A stretch of DNA of 64,000 bases from Neurospora crassa OR74A (lineage: Eukaryota; Ascomycota; Sordariomycetes; Sordariales; Sordariaceae). Shown one piece after another: positions 22,805 to 34,471 of this stretch. The notes under the pieces are model-generated. The model was not told the origin of the DNA, made no database searches, and saw only the letters and a list, made by a program, of their open reading frames with translations. The position numbers and the translations under genes were made by a program. The stretch lies in assembly GCF_000182925.2 (NCBI RefSeq), contig NC_026501.1:3885917-3949916 (forward strand), given 5' to 3'. Positions within the stretch are counted from its first letter, which is position 1, and the number at the start of each line of letters is the position of its first letter.

Positions 22805-23144
22805 TGTTAAGAATATAGACGGAAGGTAGGTTGAGGTAACTATAGTCGTAGCTATACGTAGGGGACGGTAAATTAGGGGTTAATTTAAAAATATATTAAT
22901 AATTACCGATTATAATAAATTATACTCCGTTAAACCTTTTTTATATTTATATAAACTCTATTCATCTGCTAACGAGTATTATAGAGCCTCGTACTAATCT
23001 AGCGCCTTAGCGCAGTACTAGATTATCCTTCCTATAAGCCCGACCCGATATGGGCGTTATCGTTAGTAATCCTACGCGTCGGTTAACGAAGGGGAGCAGC
23101 AGCCGCTAAGGTACTTCTATATACGAACTCTTAGCCTCCTAATA
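22805..23144 (-). repeat. G2 5' LTR
   Basis: 340 bp, pairs with 6995-7334. It is followed by TATTA (23145-23149), the second copy of the target duplication, after which LINE copy F resumes. Confidence 0.85.
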
Positions 23145-23216
23145 TATTAAAATAATATAGTAGTAAGAGAAATAAAATTAGTTCGCTATAGCGGTAGGTA
23201 AGAACCGTTATAGTTA
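23145..23216 (+). mobile_element. LINE copy F, part 2
   Basis: It continues the LINE 3' region exactly where 6994 left off and matches copy A at about 19107-19185. It ends GTTATAGTTA at the Y1 insertion point. Confidence 0.8.
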
Positions 23217-24169
23217 TTGAAACGCTTATTTCTTTAATGTTTTAAAGGTTCCGTAAGGAAGAAATAAGTATTTCTGTCTAAAGCGGTCCAATACCATTAA
23301 TTGCGGAGCCGGGGCCCACTTTCTACCCGATTGGGAGATTTTAGGAGTTTAATAAAACTCGAAGCCCGTATATTCAACTAAAAAAATCGTCTTTTAATAT
23401 TGCAATTGAAATTGCTCCTCAACCAATGCGTGTATCAAATTGCAATTAGTTGCAAACGTTTCGCAGCTTTTTTCTAATTATTTTAATACCTATAATAAAT
23501 CTTTCTAATAGGTAGTTATTAAGAAAAATAAAAAATAAAAGGTTGTTACTACCTATATAATTAAAAAAAAGACTTAATTACTAATCGAATTAGTAATTCA
23601 ATGGGTTTAGTAATTTAAATTTGGTGATTGATTTCTTTAGGCTGTAAGTTCAATCCTATTTGTAAGCCAAAGTTTTATTTTAGAAAATAGAAATTAAAAT
23701 TTAGATAAATATTATTAGAATATAAATTAAATAAAATTAAGTTCTAAAATTAAATATAAAGTGAAAATAAACAGTAGATATAGTACTACAAAATAGGGAA
23801 ATAAGAAAAAGATAAAAAAAGAATAAAAAAAAGGGAAAAAAAAGGAAAAAAAAAGAAGAAAAATAAGATAAAAAAACAAAAAAAAGAAAAAAGAAAAAGA
23901 AAAAAGAAAAGTAAGTTAAAAAAGGCAAAAAACACAGTAATATTATAAGAAATTGATAATAAATGCAAAATTGAAATGAAAAGACAAATTTCTAAGGGAG
24001 GTAATATAAAAGGAAGTCTTATAAGTAAGAGAAAAGAATATAAAGAAAAAAAACCTTTTATAAAGAAAATACTTTTAAATTAGAACTTTTTTTAGAAATA
24101 AACAAGTAATTCTAAGCGTTTCACTGTCTTCGTTGGGTGTATGAGGCTCTGCCCAAGGATAGACTATGT
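23217..24169 (+). mobile_element. Helitron-like non-autonomous element Y1 (953 bp)
   Basis: A second copy (Y2, 37983-38939) is about 97% alike by eye. Both sit in LINE sequence, and comparison with uninterrupted LINE copies shows insertion between A and T with no target duplication. The element begins TTGAAACGCTTA. An 11-bp inverted copy, TAAGCGTTTCA, lies near the far end (24113-24123). It is followed by a hairpin (TTGGG 24133-24137 with CCCAA 24152-24156) and a 13-nt tail ending ACTATGT. Subterminal asymmetric inverted repeats plus a 3' hairpin and no TSD suggest a Helitron/Helentron-type element; the expected TC and CTRR ends are not clear. It encodes nothing; the Phe-rich minus-strand frames at 23737-23968 come from an A/G-rich tract. 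Confidence 0.55.
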
Positions 24170-24335
24170 TAAGTAAAATAGGAGTAGTATAGAGAATTAT
24201 AATTAAAATAGAGTTAAGGGTTTTTATCCAGCGGTGTTTAATACTATACAATTTTCCCCTCTAGAGAATTAGAGAAGGACCCTATGCTAATAAAGCGCTA
24301 TAGTTATAGTATAGGGAATAAGATAATTAATTATT
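24170..24335 (+). mobile_element. LINE copy F, part 3 (3' end)
   Basis: It resumes TAAGTAAAATAGGAG right after Y1 and ends with the LINE terminus GGGAATAAGATAATTAA. It includes the decayed terminal hairpins and the start region of the antisense gene. Confidence 0.8.
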
Positions 24336-24337
24336 TA

Positions 24338-25236
24338 ATAACGTAGGAAAAATCTTTAAAGAATTTATATTTAAAAGATTTATATAAGTAATTAAAGAGT
24401 TTAACCTCCTATTAGAGGGCTTATTAAATAATTAAGTAAATTTTTTTAATAAAATTTATAATCCGGGTAGTTACCAATATAGTATATACGGCCTAAAAAC
24501 TTAAGGCCCTAATATCCCTCTCATTACTAAATCTAAAAAGAATATTCAATAGAAATAATTATAGGTAGCTCCTATATACCTTATAGGAAATACAATTTCT
24601 AACGTAGATTATTAAGTTTGTAATGATTTTATTACTAGTAGAAGAAGTTCCTTCTTTTTTAATAATAAAACATCCCGCCCTTATATAATTATTATTAATA
24701 TACTATAAGGCCCCCCCCTCTCCCCTATTCTATTTACTCTCTTTATTACCCTATTATATTTAAAATTAGTAATAATCCTAAATATAATTATAATTAACTT
24801 TATAAATAATGTTAATATTATAGTAGTAACCCGTATTATTAAAGAAAATTACTAGATATTATAAATAATATAGGAAGTATATTTGGAATAGGTAAGGGCG
24901 AAAATTATAGAATCTAAAGTAATTAAAACGGAATTGATATATTTTATACGGATAAAGGTATTAAAAATAGAAATTCTCTAACTTACGGAAATTGTACTTT
25001 AACTAATAAAATTAATATAATTCCTAAGGGTCTAGCTAGATTGTAAATTTAACTATAGGGCTTATATAGAAATAATAAAATAGAAAATAATAATTTAAAC
25101 GAATATATTTATATAATTAGCAGCGAAGATATTAGGTTACTCCTTTATTTAAATAAAAGAAATATATATTAAATATATTTGTAGTGCTATTATATATAGA
25201 GCTTTCAGTATTCTATTAATTAATTAAAATCTATAG
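24338..25236 (+). mobile_element. LINE copy C, part 1 (5'-truncated)
   Basis: It matches copy A from about 15765 to 16650, that is, the ORF2 reverse transcriptase. The catalytic block is F-I-N-N here (about 24801-24812), with Asp changed to Asn. The copy is split by LINE B and continues at 32340. The last 16 bases (25221-25236, TAATTAAAATCTATAG) are the LINE B target duplication. Confidence 0.85.
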
Positions 25237-25339
25237 TTAATTATCTTATTCCCTATGCTATAACTATAGCGCCTTATTGGCATAGGGTCCTTCTTTAGTT
25301 CTCTGGAGGGGAAAACCGTACAGTATTAAGCACTACCGG

Positions 25340-26734
25340 ATAAAAACCCCCAATTCTATCTCGGTCGTAATTCTCTACACCGCTCCTACTTTATTTATAA
25401 CTATAACGGTTCTTACCTACTACTATAATAAATTAATTTTATTTCTCCTACTACTATATTATTCTAATATTAAAATAATAAGGATAATAGGAATAGGATT
25501 AAATTAGGCGTATTACTTCCTTTATTACTTCTTTATTTTATTCCCTACCGCTCCTTCCTTCGCTTTCTCCCTATTTCTCCGTCCTATTTTCCTATTTATT
25601 ACTCTACTTTTCCACTTCCTTATCCCGTTTATAAATACTTCCTCCCTATTATTTTCTTCTATTACTCTATAAATTTACTTTTATTTATAATAGTATAAGG
25701 ACCCCTTTCCTCTATTTATATAATCCCCTACGCAACGCCCCTTCTTAATCCTCCTTCTCCTTCTTCCCTATTATAACTTCTAATAAAATAGCTTCCTCTA
25801 ACTATTATCGCCCTAGCCCAATTAATTTTACTTCTAATATAGAGGGTCCTTCCTTTAGTATATCCCTAGGCCCTATATCCCTTATAATTATACTTTTAGA
25901 ATTTGTATTTTTTATTTATACCCTTTATAATTTTTTTAGTAGTTATTTTCCTTCGAACCGGTATAGTTTCTTTCTTCGTCTTCTTTAATCTTTATACTAA
26001 CTTAATTAGTATCGTTCGTAAAATTCCTTACCTTTACTATACTTTAGATTTTATTTCCATTCTATATAGCAATAAATTTAGTTCCCCTAACGACTTCTAT
26101 AAGGTTATTATCAAAAAGATTTACCTTATTTCAGTAATTAGTAAATCTTTTATTCTTTATATTTCCTTTTCTTTATTATTATTTAACTTCTATTTTAGCC
26201 GGCGGTACCTAGAATACTATTTACTCCTATACCTATAAAATATATATATTAAATATTCCTATTAGCTTTTATAACGCTTATAATATTATTTAGGCGATAG
26301 CCGTTATTATAGCGTTAGGTAGTTAGAATAGGTTCAAATACAACCTAAATACCTTTATTCGTATTATTAATAATTTCGTCTATCGTATATATATATATTT
26401 AGAGTAGGACGAATTGTCTATTAACTACGAATATCTCTTCTACGCTATTAATTATAATATCGCCAATTTTTAGCAAAAGGGTTATTATAAATTAATTATA
26501 AAGGATATTCGTTATAGTTATATCCCTTCTCTTTCTAATAGTAGTACTATAAATTTAATTTATATTACGTTCGGCTCTAGTAGTAGCGCTATTATTTCTA
26601 CACGTATCGTATCCGGCGGTAGCGGTTTTATTACTTTTATTTATATAGTCTCTAATTTTAATAATAATAATTCTATTCTTAGTAGCCCTATAACCGTTAA
26701 TACTCTTAACCCCCCCTTTATAAATAATAATTAA
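25340..26734 (+). pseudogene. Antisense intron-containing gene of LINE B
   Basis: Same model as in copy A. Start codon position 25340 (ATA, ancestral ATG), exon 1 to 25960, intron 1 25961-26009 (starts GTATAG, branch-like ACTAAC, ends TTAATTAG), exon 2 26010-26140, intron 2 26141-26198 (starts GTAAAT, ends TTTTAG), exon 3 26199-26734 with TAA. Exon 1 is one base too long compared with A, D and J, so this copy also has a frameshift between 25340 and 25788. From 25788 to the stop the span is 947 bp, identical to copy A. The open frame 25903-26238 is exon 2 with parts of both introns and flanking exons in one frame, not an independent gene. Confidence 0.55.
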
Positions 26735-26789
26735 ATTTAATAGTACTATAAGGTTATTACGAATTAAATTTGTATAATAAAATTATTCG

Positions 26790-29700
26790 AAAAGTTTTTT
26801 AAATATAATTAAACGTTTGTTAAATAATATTTTTCGGTTTTTATTATAGCTATAGTTTAGATAGCTCTTGTAATTAGTATAATTATTTCTTTTTTATTTT
26901 TATCCTTTTATTTTAATATTATTAATATTCTATATTCTTTTTAGAAATACTTTATAATTTCTTCGTACTATTCCTCCTCTAATTTAATTACTAAATAATA
27001 TTCTCTTAACCTCCTTAACCTTAATATTTATAATAGAATTCTTTTAGCTTTAATTCCGTTGTTTAAGAATTTTTGGAATTCCTCCTTCACTAATAGCTAG
27101 GTTTTTAAATTATTTTAGAAGATAGTATTTGTATTAAGGTAATTTAGGATAATATAAGCGAAGGTCTTTTTTTCGAATTTATAAGCGTAGATAGGGGTTA
27201 GGATATTTAGTACTTTCTTCTTATAGAAGAAGGCCCGGAGGTTAATAATTTCCGTCCTAACTTAAATAAGGAGGGAATTCTTTATTTTGATTAGTAAATA
27301 CAATTCTTCTTCGTCTTCTTTTAATTTTCGGTATTTTCCTTTTTTTTTCTTCGTATTAACTATATATTATTAAATAGCTTCTTTAGTAAATTTAAGAGTA
27401 AGGTTAGCGATAGTAAATTTATACCGTTGGTTTAATTTTATTACCGCCGCCGCTAAGTAGTAATTATAGTATAATACTTATTCCTAATTTATTATATTTT
27501 TTAATTACTCTTCCTAGTCGGCGGCTATTAGTTTTAGGATTTATAATAGTAGTAGCGGGGTCTTTAAATTTAGAGGAGGACCGGCTGCTATTGCTAATAG
27601 TTTTTCCGTCGGCGCTTATTCTTCAATTTGTTATACCTTAATTATATTACTTTTTAATTTATTAATAGGTAGCTAACTTCTTAATTATTATACTTAAATA
27701 TAGTTAGATATTTAAATTATTATCCTTTAAATAAATTAGGTTTAGTTTATCCGGGCGAGCCTTTCTTTAAAGGCTTAGACCCTTTTATTAAAGTAGAAGT
27801 TGAGTAGTAAATAGAATATTTTTATTTTTAGGTTTTTTATTAGTATAGTTTTATACGCCCTAGTAGTAACTTTTAAGTATTTAGTCTAGTATTTTACTAG
27901 CCTAATTACAATCTTTCGTAGTTTTTTATAGATTTTAATTAGTTAGTAGAATATTAAGGCTNNNNNNNNNNNNNNNNNNNNNNNNNNNNNNNNNNNNNNN
28001 NNNNNNNNNNNNNNNNNNNNNNNNNNNNNNNNNNNNNNNNNNNNNNNNNNNNNNNNNNNNNTCTTTCGTAGTTTTTTATAGATTTTAATTAGTTAGTAGA
28101 ATATTAAGGCTCTATATATAATAGTATTATAAATATATTTAGTATATATTTCCTCTATTTAAGTAAAGGAGTAACCCTATATTTTTACTACTAATTTTAT
28201 AAATGTATTCGTCTAGGTTGTTATTTTTTATTTTATTACTTTTATATAAGTTTTATAATTGAATTTATAATTTAATTAAACCTTTAGGAATTACGTTAAT
28301 TCCGTTAATTGAAGTATAATATCCCTAAATCAGAGAGTTTCCATCCTTAGTACCCTTATCCGTATAAAATATATTAATTCCATTTTAATTATTTTAAATT
28401 CTATACTTTTCGCCCCTACCTATTCCGAATATACTTCCTATACTACTTATAGTATCTAATAATTCTCTTCGGTAGTACGGGCTATTACTATAATATCAGT
28501 ATTATTTATAAAGCTAATTATAATTATATTTAGAATTATTACTAACATTCAGTATAATAGGGTAATAAAGAGAATAAATAAAATAGGGGAGAGGGGGGAG
28601 CTTTGCGGTATACTAATAATAATTATATAGGGGCGGGACGTTTTGTTATTAAAGAAGAGGGAACCTCTCTTACCGGTAACGAAGTTCGCTATTTACTTAA
28701 TGATTTATATTAGGAATTATATTTCCTATAGGGTATATAAAAGCTATTTATAATTAATTTTATTAAATATTCCTTTTAAATCTAGGAGTATAAGGGATAT
28801 TACGGCCCCGACTTTCTAAATTATATATACTATATCGGTAATTACCTAGATTGTAAACTTTATTAAACGGCTTATTTAATTATTTATTTAACCCTCTAGT
28901 AGGAGGTTCAATTCTTCCGTTACTTATATAAGTCTTTTAACTATAAGTACTTCGAAGATTTTCCTACGTTATTGAATAACAATATTAATTTCTATATACT
29001 TATTAAATTTTATTAAGTAGCGCTTTTTCTAGGCTTTTTAAGGATAATTACCTTTATATCCTTAAATTACTATAGGAAGTAATTAAATTAGAAGCTGACG
29101 GATAACAAATATATTATAGCTTACTAGAATAGCTATTCATATAATTTTAGAAATTTATTTAAATATTAATTAACCCCGGGGGCTTTATTAAGTACTATTG
29201 AGGAGAGTACGTTCTAAACGTCCTCCTCGTTAATTCTTTTACTAATAATTATTAGGTTAGTACCTTTTAGTAATTCGGTTTAATTTAATAAATAATCCGT
29301 TAGGACCTCTATTTTTAGGAAAAAGCAGTCGGTAAGGATCTCAATTTTACTACTATAGTTTCTAATTTCTATTACCCCTCTATAGGTTTAAAGGGCTAGT
29401 AATTTAGGTAGATTTATTAATCGGTAGCTTTAGGTCCGAGCCTATTATTTTAATAATTAAAATTAATTTAAATTCTTCGAAGCTTCAGCAATATTATTAT
29501 ACTATATAACTTATTAAACCTTTATAATAATCCTCTTCTTTTTCATTATAGTTTTAATAAACTCCTTCTAATTTAATATTATCTAGTATTTAAACTATTC
29601 CTAATATATCCTCCGTACTTCTTTTATAGTTATTATATATTCTAACGTTTATTAATTCACTTTCTTCCTTCAACCTTTCTTCTAGTACAGGATAAATTCC

Positions 29701-30610
29701 TCTACAATACTTATAAATTTTCTATCGAACTTATAAAAGGCGAATTTAAGGTCCTTTATTATATTAACCTTTTTTGGGACCGATATCTCTTTTTTTAATA
29801 CCTCCTTTACTTTTTCCGTATTTATAAAATTCTAATTATATCGTCCTTTTTCTTTAGTTTTTTTATTTTTTCTTCTTATTTAGATTTAAATTTCCTAAAG
29901 GTAATAGTTCGAACCGGTTTATTCGTACCGTTACACTCCCTAATATTCAACTTCAACCTTAAATAATAGTTATATATAATTAATTATTCTATCCCTCTCC
30001 CTTTATATTATATTTTTAATTTTAATTAATTTACTACGGGGGGTAAATAAATTAAGTCTCTAGTATTATACATATATAAGGAGGCGAGCGGCCTCTGGGC
30101 TAATCTTATTCTTTAAATTTTAATAAGGATAATAGAGGTTGAAGTCCCTAATAGTAATTAAATTTCCTACTAGAGGTCCGGCCTTAATAAATTCGAAGAG
30201 CGGTAACCTTTATTAATATTCTAATGTTCTTTATATAAGCATAGGAGAGTAGATAGAATAGATAGTTGTTAAATCTTTTAAATTTTTGAATATAATTGTA
30301 GTTTAATCCTTTTTAATTTAGAAATTTAAATCCTTTAAGTTCTATTTTTTATTTATATATATTACTACCCTTCCTTTTTCTAAATAATTAACTCTAAAAT
30401 ACCTTCCGCCTCTAAGATAATAAATATCCCTATTTAAATTTCTATTTAATTTCTAAATTACTATAATATTATAAGTCTCCTTATATTCAAATAAAAGTTT
30501 TCCCCTCTTATACAACTTCCCTACGTTCTGATAAAGTATTTTTAATTAAATTATTAATTACCCTAGGATAAGGTTCCTTCTAATCCCTCGGCGGAGAATA
30601 AGAGTACTAT
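26790..30610 (-). pseudogene. LINE B ORF2
   Basis: Same protein as copy A ORF2, read on the minus strand: endonuclease at about 30560-29900, RT at about 29250-28430, C-terminal part to about 26790. The sequence is interrupted by the N gap at 27962-28061. Many TAA/TAG stops. Confidence 0.8.
27962..28061. other. Assembly gap (100 N), probably spurious
   Basis: The 50 bases before the gap (27912-27961) are repeated exactly after it (28062-28111), and LINE copy A has this segment only once. The gap is probably an unjoined 50-bp overlap of two contigs, not missing sequence. Confidence 0.85.
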
Positions 30611-30719
30611 TTCCCTAAGGGGGGTTATAGTTATATAGGCGCTATTACTACTATACGACCAACTTCCCCTTATATTTTATAAATATATATAATATTTATT
30701 TATTAAATTTTATAGGGTT

Positions 30720-32270
30720 ATAGGTTTCGGTTAGGCGGAAGGGCTAATTAATTTTCTTAACCGTCCCCTCTTTATACTTCCTCCAATATATCTCTCTAAA
30801 GTAGTAATAATATAGGAGTTAGGGGGGGCGTTTAGTAGGATACCCTCGTTTATAGTCTCTATTATTAACTCTAATACCTTTCTAATTAAGTTTTTACAAG
30901 GGGCGAACGCCTATAGCCTTTTAATATATACAATCAACGCCTTTACAATTACTTTCCGGAGAATAGAATATTCCTTATATTATATATATAATACCCCTTC
31001 TTCTTATACGGTTTATAATAAATAAGTAATTTATTATTATTAAACGGATAATTTACTTTATTAAAACGGTCTCCTTTATATTTAACTTCGTTATAGCGGG
31101 CGTAAATATTATTTTAATAGTAAAATCTTACCGTATATCCAATTCCCTAATATTTGAAGTATTATTAAATATTCTTCAAGGTTTAAAATAATTTATATAA
31201 ATATACGCTACTATCCTAAAGGAAGAGGTTATTTTAGAGGAAGTACGCTACCAATACAGTAGCGACTTTTATAAAAAGTAGGCCTCTATTCTCTCTATCC
31301 CTTTTCTTCTATAATCGAATTTTAATAATAAATACCTTTAAATTCTTCTCCTTTACTATATTCGAAATAATTTCCGCTATAGTATAATTATTAATATTAT
31401 CCTAAGGTACGCTCCGAATTAATATACTTATAGTATTTATTATAATAAAAGTATTAGGGCCGAAAACTTCTTTAACCTACGTTTAATTTTACTAATATTA
31501 AATACATATAGGTTCGTTAAATATAACTATATAGTCTCCGATTGTTAGTATTTTAATAGCCGTACGGACTACTAAATTAGGTTTCTTTTTATTTAAATAA
31601 ATAGCTAGGATCGTCTTTATATTTTTATTCGAATAATTTATAAATTTAATAGTAATTATTATTCTTTTAATAGTAAGCTACTATTCGAAATTAGAAGGGA
31701 TAAATTTTTTAGTAGTAGTAGGTAATTGTTAGAGGGTAGTACTAATTTTACTTTGGTTAACTTTCGCTATAATATTAGTTTAATACTTCGGTGCTTTTTA
31801 AATACCTTTCTTAATTTCCTTTAAAATATCTTTCTTTAAATCGTTAAAATCCTTCCTAGTAACAAATTAGTCGGTTCCAACCTTATTAGCCTCGGATTAT
31901 ATAAACCTACTTTTTCTAATACGTACCTTTACAAATTCGAAAAGTAGTTTTCGAATTTAATAACGGTCCTTAATCAAAATAGTATTATAGTCCGTAGATT
32001 TATTCGCTCTAGTAATGAACTTCTTTTAATATTTTATTATTTTTATCCGTTTTATCCAAGGTCTTCGTAGTAAGTATAGCTTTAGGATTATTATATATTA
32101 AGATTTCTACGAGTAGGTTGTAGATACTATTTTCGAATCTACGAATACTGCTATTAATAGCTATCGGCAACAACGATACAACGCCGTCGCTACGTTCGTT
32201 GTAGGATATTGTGAGGGACGTAAACGACCCTCTTAAGTCGATTACCGTTATTAGTTTTCGTTTTGGAGCA
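30720..32270 (-). pseudogene. LINE B ORF1
   Basis: Counterpart of 12476-14055 on the minus strand. It has the same preserved N-terminal part near 32270-32100, then decay with TAA/TAG stops. The AT-hook region falls at about 30770-30740. Confidence 0.7.
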
Positions 32271-32339
32271 CTCCTCGACCAGAAATCGGCGTTTCCGGTT
32301 TCAAAGCTATTATCCTAGCTTTTTTAATATCGAAGGTAG

Positions 32340-34369
32340 TAATTAAAATCTATAGAAAACTACGAAGAATAGTAATTAATTTAGCGAAATACTAAATTAA
32401 ATATTTAAAAACTATTACTAGAATGTATAAAGTTATGTTAATATAAAACTTAAAGATAAAAATATTTTATTTATTATTCGACTTCTACTTTAATAAAAGG
32501 GTTCGGGCCTTTAAAGAAAGGTTCGCCCGGATGGACTAAACTTAGTTCGTCCGGGGGATAATAATTTAGAGGTCGGCTACCTACTAACATACTAAGGAGT
32601 AGTACAACCAAAGCTCAGTAGGCCGAAGTATAAACGTTAATAGAGAAATTACTAATAATAATAATTAGTCCCCACCCCCCCCCCCCCCCCCCCCGGAATT
32701 AACGCCCCTACTACTACTATTATGAATCCTAAAACTAATAGCCGCCGACTAGGAGGAATAGTTAGAAGATATGATAAATCGGGAATAAGTATTTCACTAT
32801 AACTACTATTTAATAACAGTAGTAATAAAATTAAAGTGATAGTATAAATTTACTATTATTAACTTTACCCCTAAATTTATTAGAGAAGCTATTTAATAAT
32901 ATATAATTAATATAGTGAAAAAGAAAGGAAAATATTGAAAATTAAAAGAAGATAAAGAAGAGTTATACCTATTAATTAAAGCCAAGAATTCCCTCCTTAT
33001 TTAAATTAGGACGAAAATTATTAACCTCCGGGCCTTCTTCTATTAGAAAAAAATATTAAACGTCCTAACCCCTATCAACGCTTATAGGTTCGAAAAGGAG
33101 ACCTTCGCCTATATCATTTTGAATTGCTTTAATATAAATACCGATTTCTAAACGAACTTGGAAGCCTAACTACTAATAAAAGAGGAACTCTAAGAATTTT
33201 TAAACAATAGAGTTAAAATTGAAAGGATTTTATTATAAGTATTAAAATTAGGGAGGTTATAGGAATACTATTTAGTAATCGAATTAGAGGAAGAGTAATA
33301 TAAAGAAATTGTAAAATATTTTTAAGTGGAAAGTAAAATATTAACAATATTAAAATAAAAAGATAGGAATAGGGAGGAAATGGTTATACTAATTACGAGA
33401 GTTATTTAAATTGTAGTTATAATAAAAACCGCGAATTACTATTTAACGAGCGTCTAATTACGCTTAGAAAGCTATTTAAGTAGCTCTATTATACGAATTG
33501 ATTTATAGTAACCTTATAGCGCTACTAAACTTAATTATTATTTATAAGGGGGCGGCCGGGAGTATTAATAACTATAGGGCTATTAAGAATAGAACTACTA
33601 TTATTGGAATTAGAAACTATACGAATAGGAATAACGAAACCGCTACCGCCCGATATAATATATATAAGAATAATAACATTACTACTAGAATTAGATGCAA
33701 TCCGAACCGGGTTTATAGTATTAACGCCGGGAAGGGAAGGAATATAACCGTATTATATATTCCTTATAATTAACTTACAATAACCCTTCTACTAAAATTC
33801 AGTAATATTATGGCCTATAGTATAGGGAAGACGCTTATAGTTAGTAGGCAGGCTATCCCGTTCTAAACGCTCATATATATAATTAATAAAATTATTAATA
33901 ATACGAATAAAAGTATTTAAATTGTAATTATACCTATCTTAACTACTTAATACTATAATAACGGCTATCGCCTAAATAATATTATAAGTATTATAAAAGT
34001 TAGTAGGGACGTCCAATATATACTACTTATAGGTGTAGATATGGGTAGCGTTCTAGGTACTGCTAGTTAAACATATAGAAGTTAAATAATAATAAAGGGA
34101 GGAAAAAAAAGAAAAAAAATAAAGAACAAAGGACCTACCGGTTAATAAAATAAGGCAAATCATTTTAGTAACAACTTTATAGAAAGTATTAGAGGAGTTA
34201 AATTTATTATTAGAATATAGGATAGAAGTGAAATTTAAAGTATAATAAAAGTAAGGAATTTTACGAATTATATTAATTAAATTAGTATAAGGGCCGAGAA
34301 GGAAAGAAAAGGAAACTATACTAATTCTAAAGGGGATAATTATTAAAAAAAGTTATAAAATAAATTATT
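32340..34369 (+). mobile_element. LINE copy C, part 2
   Basis: It begins with the second copy of the LINE B target site and continues copy C (end of ORF2, then the 3' region). It stops at about 34369, before the LINE 3' end, where LINE D begins. The open frame 33498-33773 lies opposite exon 3 of the antisense gene. ORF2 contains a 20-nt C run at 32675-32694 that other copies lack. Confidence 0.8.
32675..32694. repeat. Poly-C run in LINE C
   Basis: Twenty consecutive C in an otherwise AT-rich ORF2 remnant; copy A has an ordinary sequence here (about 17000-17015). It is a slippage expansion or a sequencing/assembly error. Confidence 0.8.
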
Positions 34370-34471
34370 TAATAGTCTTATTCCCTATACTACAACTATA
34401 GCGCCTTATTAGCATGGGGTCCATCTCCAATTCTCTAGAGGGGAAAACCGTACGGCGTGCAACGCCGCCGA

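Larger units (their letters stand above)
6995..23144 (-). mobile_element. Gypsy element G2, complete but with a nested LINE
   Basis: Two 340-bp LTRs (6995-7334 and 22805-23144) are flanked by the 5-bp duplication TATTA (6990-6994 and 23145-23149), and LINE copy F continues across the joined flanks. Pol lies on the minus strand: RT and RNase H at 20620-19362, then integrase and C-terminal domain at 12404-10300. LINE copy A (12420-19346) interrupts the RNase H region. Removing the LINE and one TSD copy restores a continuous RNase H reading. Between pol and the 3' LTR lie 3 kb of unexplained sequence. This order dates the insertions: LINE F, then G2, then LINE A. Confidence 0.85.
25237..32339 (-). 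mobile_element. LINE copy B, full length (7.1 kb), nested in copy C
   Basis: Bounded by a perfect 16-bp TSD, TAATTAAAATCTATAG (25221-25236 and 32340-32355), both halves lying inside LINE copy C. On the minus strand: 5' end at 32339, ORF1 about 32270-30720, ORF2 about 30610-26790, then the 3' region with the antisense gene, ending at 25237. The first 5' bases, as in copy J, include GCTTTGAAACCGGAAACG. A 100-N gap sits in ORF2. It is the longest copy in the window and the best reference for the family. Confidence 0.9.

Noticed and set aside
23737-23968. Phe-rich minus-strand open frames in Y1 (and 38504-38738 in Y2)
   Set aside because: They come from an A/G-rich low-complexity tract of a non-coding element; the two copies differ by indels without regard to frame.
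33498-33773. LINE-sense frames opposite exon 3 (also 35691-35900 minus) as the real coding strand
   Set aside because: Stops in the sense frame next to them are the same in all copies, including the little-mutated one; the opposite strand has Gln/stop variation between copies and fitting introns.
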